NCBI GenBank assembly: GCA_963924555.1
Contig: OZ004587.1
Span: forward strand, 5,022,001 to 5,086,000
Source: Crambe crambe
Lineage: Eukaryota > Porifera > Demospongiae > Poecilosclerida > Crambeidae
DNA length: 64,000 nucleotides
Direction: 5' to 3'
This document shows, piece after piece, positions 58,777 through 64,000 of the stretch (its first letter is position 1; the number at the start of each line of letters is the position of its first letter). The notes under the pieces were generated by a model. The model made no database searches. It was not told the origin of the DNA and saw only the letters and a list, made by a program, of their open reading frames with translations. The position numbers and the translations under genes are program-made.

Positions 58777-61700
58777 ATGCAACACAAATCGATGATCTTG
58801 ATCATTGCAGCATCAGTGCTACAGTGTTTCTCCAGTGCCACTGCAATACCAAGATACAGAAGAGATGTAAAGAGTGATAAACTAGGTAATTATAATATAA
58901 AACAAAGTTTCTATAATAGCTAAATAATTCTCCAAGAAATATGAATATTCGTGGGTAAGCAATGAGATGATGCTAAAAAGTGCATTAGCTAGCCCATTCT
59001 GTAAAAGCTATATAATTATATATAGTACAGGTCACATGACTAGATTTGTTACCAATCAGATACTCACTGAGTGTACCAAACATTTAGTTCACACTTAGAA
59101 TTAGTACAGCATGCATAGGAACTGCGTATAGGAGCCTATCAGAACGACCACTAGGACTATGTTTATCTTACTTGTTTATAATAGCAATTTCAGTACCGAC
59201 TCACTAGTATAGCTAGTGTGGGTATGGGCTTGCTCAGGCTTGCTCCAATGATGGCTTTCATTATTTTCAGAGTTCTAGTAAGTCCAGATACATAGCTATT
59301 AATGAAAATAGCTACGTACCATCAATATAATTTTACATAGACTGCTACAGCATGCAGTGTAACATTCCTTTCCTCTTCTTTTTTTTTTTTTTTGGTATAG
59401 TATTTGGATTCAATCAAACAGAATTTAGGGGAGTAGAACGAGGAGAGGAATATGCTGTTGAGGTTGGCTTCTTATCGGGCAGATCTACTTCAGTAGTCAT
59501 CGCTGAAATTATACTGAATTTAGGAAGTGCAGGTACGTGATTCTTTGGTATCTATCTTGTATACATATAAGTAAGCCTCACTTCGACAAGTATTGTTTCC
59601 TTGTTTTCGTACAGGGACAGATGATGTAAAGTTAGGTACCACTTTTATAAGGATTTTCCCAAACGATCAAAATCCAAGACAACTGGTTACATTTTCATTA
59701 CTTGCTGATTCAACTGCTCAAGAACTGGATGAGACATTCACCATCACTTTCACTATAACTGCCTCTAATTTTGAAAGCATTAGTTCTCCACTGATAATCA
59801 GGAACACACTCCAGGGAACGATAGTGGATCGTAATGGTACGTATGTACACATTTCACTTAGTCAATGAGTGTAGTGTGCACACGAAGGAGGAAGGAGAGA
59901 TTGCAGTATATGCGTTATAAGATACTTGCCTAGAAAACCTTGTGTAATGTACGAGTTCACAAAGCTACATTGCTAGCTACCAAAATCACTAATATATTAT
60001 TATCTTTAAATTCTAGAGATTTCTTTTCAATTTACGGAGGATGATTATTTGATCAATGAAAATCAGCTGATTATGCCAGTTCTGGTGGCAAAAGATCCAA
60101 GTCAGAGACTTGCAAATCCAGTCACATTAAGAGTAACTCCATTGACAGTTGATGCAGCAGTGAGAAGGGATATTGTTGAAGATACAATTGTTCCCAATAA
60201 TGACACATCTCCAAACAGAGCACGTAAGTAAGAATAACTATACATTGGTACAATTTTCTTTAGGTGGTTATTTATTCAAGTGATAATTTTAGTGGAAGTT
60301 ACGTACGTATGTGGGTATATCTATTCATTCTAAAAGTTGACATGCAAGAAGAGATGAGACAGATCGAGCATACAGCTGCAATACTAATTATGCAATTGAC
60401 TTGAATGTAATAATTGAATTAATTGTACATAATAATCCTTATACTGTAGCCTCTGGTGGGTATTGTTACATTCGAAACAACATTGGGTATTGGCCTTAAC
60501 TGATGTGAGAATCAGTAGTGATGATATAATAGTCTTATGGACACATTTGTGTATGAAGTTCGTCTGCAGAGACAACTATCTTTTTTTTTGAGTGCTAGCT
60601 ACTACACATAATTATTTCACTCTTTAAGCTCTCTCTAATACTATGTCAACAGTATACCTTAATTGTTCCATTTGTCCATTGTTTAATTCTTATTATACAG
60701 AGGAGGCAGACTTTGATGGCACTGTGATTGAAATTACTTACCCTGCTGATGAAGGTTTAGCTCAACCGATAGCAAGTGTGAGGGCATCTATCCCTGTGGT
60801 GGATGATACAATTGATGAGGCAGAAGTACAACAATTCATTGCTTATTTGGAGATCGCTAATGCCACCAACTTTGGTGGTGTAGACAATTCAGTTCGCAAT
60901 ACCACAATCTGTAGAATAGAAGATGATGACTGTAAGTATTGCATTATAATAATTATTCCATAGGTGTAGGAATTACTTTCTGATTGTGGGGGGGGAATGC
61001 CCTTTTTTATGTTTAGAATTTTGGAATACTTTCCTCATCAAATCAATTTATGGCTTGGTTGGGGGGGGGGGGGGGGGGGGGGTGGGGTGGGGGGGCATGG
61101 CCCCACCAGCCCCCCTATTCCTATAATTATGCATTCTACGTAGTTAATGCTCTCAACACATGTCTTCAAAATCTACAGGCTATTACTTTAGACCCATCAT
61201 AAAATGTAATAATTATTCTTAACACAGCTATTCAGATTGGATTTCTGTGGCAATCATATAACTTCACAGAGCCTAGACGCAGACGTTTGTTTTCCGATGT
61301 GATAATCATAAAAAATTCTGTAACTGAACAAACATATTCAGTGGTTATCACTGCTTCCACTCCTACTGATCCTCATTTGAATGCCGCTACACTTGAACAT
61401 AGAGGTGGTGGAGATTACAGTCTTGGATCACTTGGACAAACTTTTATAACCAGAGATATCAAGCCAGATATGCAGAGTATAAGATTTACTTTTTTTCTGA
61501 ATGGTGATACGTTTCCAGAAGGAGTAGAATCCTTTCAAGCAACTATTACACCCAGTGAAGGATTTCCTACTTATGGAACTCCAACTACCCTCTTCAATAG
61601 TACCTTGATTAATATTATAGATGATGATAGTAAGTTCAAAGATAATGTTATTTTTTAGTCACTGAGGTTGGATTTGAGGTTGGATTTGAGTTTCCAGAAT

Positions 61701-62316
61701 ACTCGTTAATGAGACTAAAGGTTCTGTTGAAATTTGTGTCAATGTGACCATGCAATCTGCTAGCAGCTGCATGATGACCTTGAAAGTTATAGCTTCTGCT
61801 AAGGATTATTAGTAAAGGGGGTGTTCCCACTTAGTGGGACACACAGCCTCCTGAGGATTTTTTAGTAAATTGTGTGTCCCCTACTTTGTAAATATTAAAT
61901 TCTCGACATTACTTCCAGATGACTGATGATTTTCTGTCTACTAACATTTCCTTTAGCTCACGACGCTCCTTCTGTAACGACAGCATGTTCTCACACATTT
62001 GTAGCAGTGGCATGGCAGAGACCTTTCACTTCATGTGGAGTGATTAAAACCTATGATGTTATGTTCGCCAATTCTATTACTGGTCAAGAATTTTTGGTCA
62101 GGAATTACAGTGATATTCTCTATACAATCTCTTCGACCAGTCCAGTTCTTAATATAGGAGCAAGAGATCACTCAACTGTTCAGGTACATAAAGGACCTAG
62201 GTATATTAGAATTTTTTTTAAAAGTAAAAATATTTTTATCTTGTGCATAGGTCCGTGTTGCTGATGGAAGGTGGAGTGAACCTAAAGAGTTGTGTCCTAT
62301 TCAGACTGGATTATAA
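58777..62316 (+). CDS. Secreted Calx-beta/FN3 protein, array gene 4
   Basis: Exons: 58777-58885, 59401-59532, 59615-59836, 60017-60223, 60701-60931, 61228-61629, 61957-62183, 62251-62316; 531 aa. It has the short exon 1 as in gene 2, exon 6 of the LGQTFITRDIKPD type as in gene 1, and exon 7 VIKTYD as in gene 3. Private changes include ATNFGG for ATNLGG and DPHLNA for DPRLNA. The intron 2 acceptor is TTCGTACAG instead of TTCTTACAG, still a valid AG. Intact frame. Confidence 0.84.
61061..61095. repeat. Poly-G tract in intron 5, unit 4
   Basis: 35 bases, including a run of 22 uninterrupted G. Confidence 0.9.
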
Positions 62317-62963
62317 AACTAGCCATCATGGCTTTACTTATGACATTGAGATTGTGTGTTTATCAGTAGAATAATATTTTTATAGCTATGTACAGTGTGC
62401 ATTGCATGCTCAGTGTACGTATGTACTAGTTAGCTATATCTTTTATGACAACATTCATAATAATAGCAATTATTATTAAGTACCTGTTATTGCAATCAAC
62501 TATCTACATATGTAGCTATATAGGTAGTTACCTACTTGGGAAGTTTACTAAGCAACACATAATATGTATAGCAGTAATTAAGCTATATGCAGCTAAGGCA
62601 ATTAATACATACAGCCACATTCTGCCAGCATAGTTTTGGGAATAATACGTAGGTCCATCAAAGCAGGAAGCATAAAGTGAACTCCATGGTTGATCTTGAA
62701 TGTATTTATCATGTGTACCTGGCCTAACTTGTCTGCTAGTGAGATATAGCAAATAGCCTTTCAATACACACATATATATATGAGAGGAAAAAAAATTTTA
62801 TGCTAAATAAAAAGGCCATGTAGCTCCTTTAACAGTTTCTGTCAACAAAAATCAAAATTATGCTGCCTTCAATACTCCTCTCAATAATCCCTACATCATT
62901 GCCTCCCACCAAGCTGCTTTAATTGTTCATGTCAGTATAAAAGTGTTCTGCTTGCATGGTTTA

Positions 62964-63477
62964 GGCATGCAATCACTCGTGAGTGCTGTGTGTTCCGCAG
63001 GAGCCAAAAATGTCGTGCTTCTTGGAGGATTGGCTTGGTCCAACTCCCTTGCTCAGTGGACAGAGTACCTACCAGTTGATCCGCTCAACAACACAGCTGC
63101 AACATGGCACAGCTACAACTTTAGCTATTGCAACAACCAGAACTGCTGGGACTCTGTCGCTCAAGTAAAACAAAAATTCCCTATAGTGTGCACAGAGTTG
63201 GAGAAAATGACTGTGCCAGAGACTACGTGTCAGGCCTAATGAAATGGATGGATGACATGGGAATCAGCTACTTGGCATGAACCTACAACGCCTGGGACTG
63301 CAAGTCTGGTCCTGCTCTTATCAGCAGCTATGATAATGGTGGAGTGCCAACTAACTACGGCCAGGCAGTAAAGATCATTATGCTATGAACACTATGAGCT
63401 AATTAAACATCTGTTCCTCTGTATTTGAAGCCTATTATAGTGTTATAAATTTTTATGTGTCAGAATAAGTATTACAG
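62964..63477 (+). pseudogene. GH5 cellulase 3' fragment, unit 4
   Basis: As in unit 1, with NFSYCNN and ETTC variants and a further one-base loss near 63374 (AAAGATCATT against AAAGAATCATT). Confidence 0.9.
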
Positions 63478-63928
63478 TGGACTCATTATCATAATAATCT
63501 CTACATTCTCTTCTATTCTTGCTAGCTATTATGCATTATTTAAATTCAGTATTGATTGCAATGCAAAATATAATCATATTCATAGCTAGCTATACAAATA
63601 ATTGCATTCTTTTAAAACCACAATGTAATTAACCCATTGAAAGTTCTAGGGTGCTTGGTTTACTGGTCATTTATTAGTTTAGAGCCCTGATGGCTGGTGA
63701 TTTCACAGTTTTAAAAGCATAATAATTATTATGGATGCCATAATATTGGATGACCCCCAAACACTTGGGAGTTGGATCATCTGGTAACATTACATTGCAT
63801 TGCACGTACATAATTATGCTGCCACAGTACATAATTATGCTGCCACAAACGTTTACATAATATGCTGCCATATTCACTTGTAATTGACTAACTGGACCTG
63901 GCGGGTACTATCAAGCTGTGATAATAGC

Positions 63929-64000
63929 TACAGTGTAACCTGGTTATCTGCACCTCTTTATCTGGAACCTCTTTATCCCGATTAGGAAATAGCAGTAGAG
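63929..64000. mobile_element. Truncated pogo-like MITE at the array's right end
   Basis: The left terminal repeat TACAGTGTAACCTGGTTATC and following bases match the other copies until about 63990, then diverge (GCAGTAGAG). The array or the window's homology ends inside this element. Confidence 0.65.

Larger units (their letters stand above)
38920..63990 (+). repeat. Fourfold tandem array, unit about 6.3-6.4 kb
   Basis: Taking TGCTCACATTT as phase marker, units begin at 38920, 45215, 51541 and 57972, giving spacings of 6295, 6326 and 6431. The fourth unit follows the pattern until about 63990, inside its MITE, where the last bases (GCAGTAGAG) no longer match. Units carry, in order, an LLTP-like promoter and first exon, seven Calx-beta/FN3 exons, a GH5 3' fragment and a pogo-like MITE. 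Identity is very high, with differences concentrated in homopolymers, short indels and a few replacement sites. This could also be an assembly-sensitive region, but unit-specific indels argue that the copies are real. Confidence 0.93.

Noticed and set aside
38920..63990. CRISPR-like or satellite array
   Set aside because: Repeat units are 6 kb genes with introns, not short spaced repeats.

Overview
The window looks like nuclear DNA of a demosponge, most likely Amphimedon or a close relative. The reasons are AT-rich sequence full of AGCTAGCT and TACGTA words, compact genes with short GT-AG introns and frequent GTACGT or GTAAGT donors, many small inverted-repeat elements, and a gene set of large lipid transfer protein, scavenger-receptor, Calx-beta and secreted lectin-like families. 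The species is an inference. No bacterial operons, rRNA, tRNA or CRISPR arrays were seen.

Layout. 0.3-1.3 kb: relic of the C-terminal end of a large lipid transfer protein (LLTP, vitellogenin/MTP-like) gene. 2.1-6.35 kb (minus) and 9.1-13.2 kb (plus): two complete 11-exon LLTP paralogues, head to head across a 2.7 kb intergenic region. 14.0-14.7 kb: LINE reverse-transcriptase tail and a 282 bp GA microsatellite. 15.1-19.75 kb: two tandem decayed SRCR-type transmembrane receptor genes. 20.9-21.8 kb: an intact intronless secreted protein with a fibrinogen-like N-terminal motif, behind a duplicated promoter. 21.9-29.1 kb: gene-poor, with inverted-repeat elements and a decayed pogo/Tigger-like transposase. 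29.15-30.43 kb: a two-exon GH5 cellulase-like gene with one in-frame stop. 31.0-34.8 kb: a large multi-pass membrane protein gene broken by one frameshift. 34.8-38.9 kb: intergenic, with two near-perfect palindromes and one inverted-repeat element.

38.9-64.0 kb is a fourfold tandem array with a unit of about 6.3-6.4 kb. Each unit has an intact 8-exon gene for a secreted protein (signal peptide, three Calx-beta-like domains, one FN3-like domain), then a decayed 3' half of the GH5 gene and a pogo-like MITE.

The most striking observation is that the repeat unit is a mosaic of nearby genes. The TATA region, 5'UTR and first exon of every Calx-beta gene match the LLTP genes. The first coding exon fuses LLTP exon 1 (signal peptide) to the end of LLTP exon 6, apparently at a short CTGGA-like match, and keeps LLTP exon 6's phase-1 splice donor. 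The distal part of the unit carries the 3' half of the GH5 gene that lies intact at 30 kb. A local rearrangement therefore seems to have given Calx-beta exons a new promoter and secretion signal, and the product was then amplified. The copies also disagree about their relationships from exon to exon, which indicates gene conversion or unequal crossing-over.
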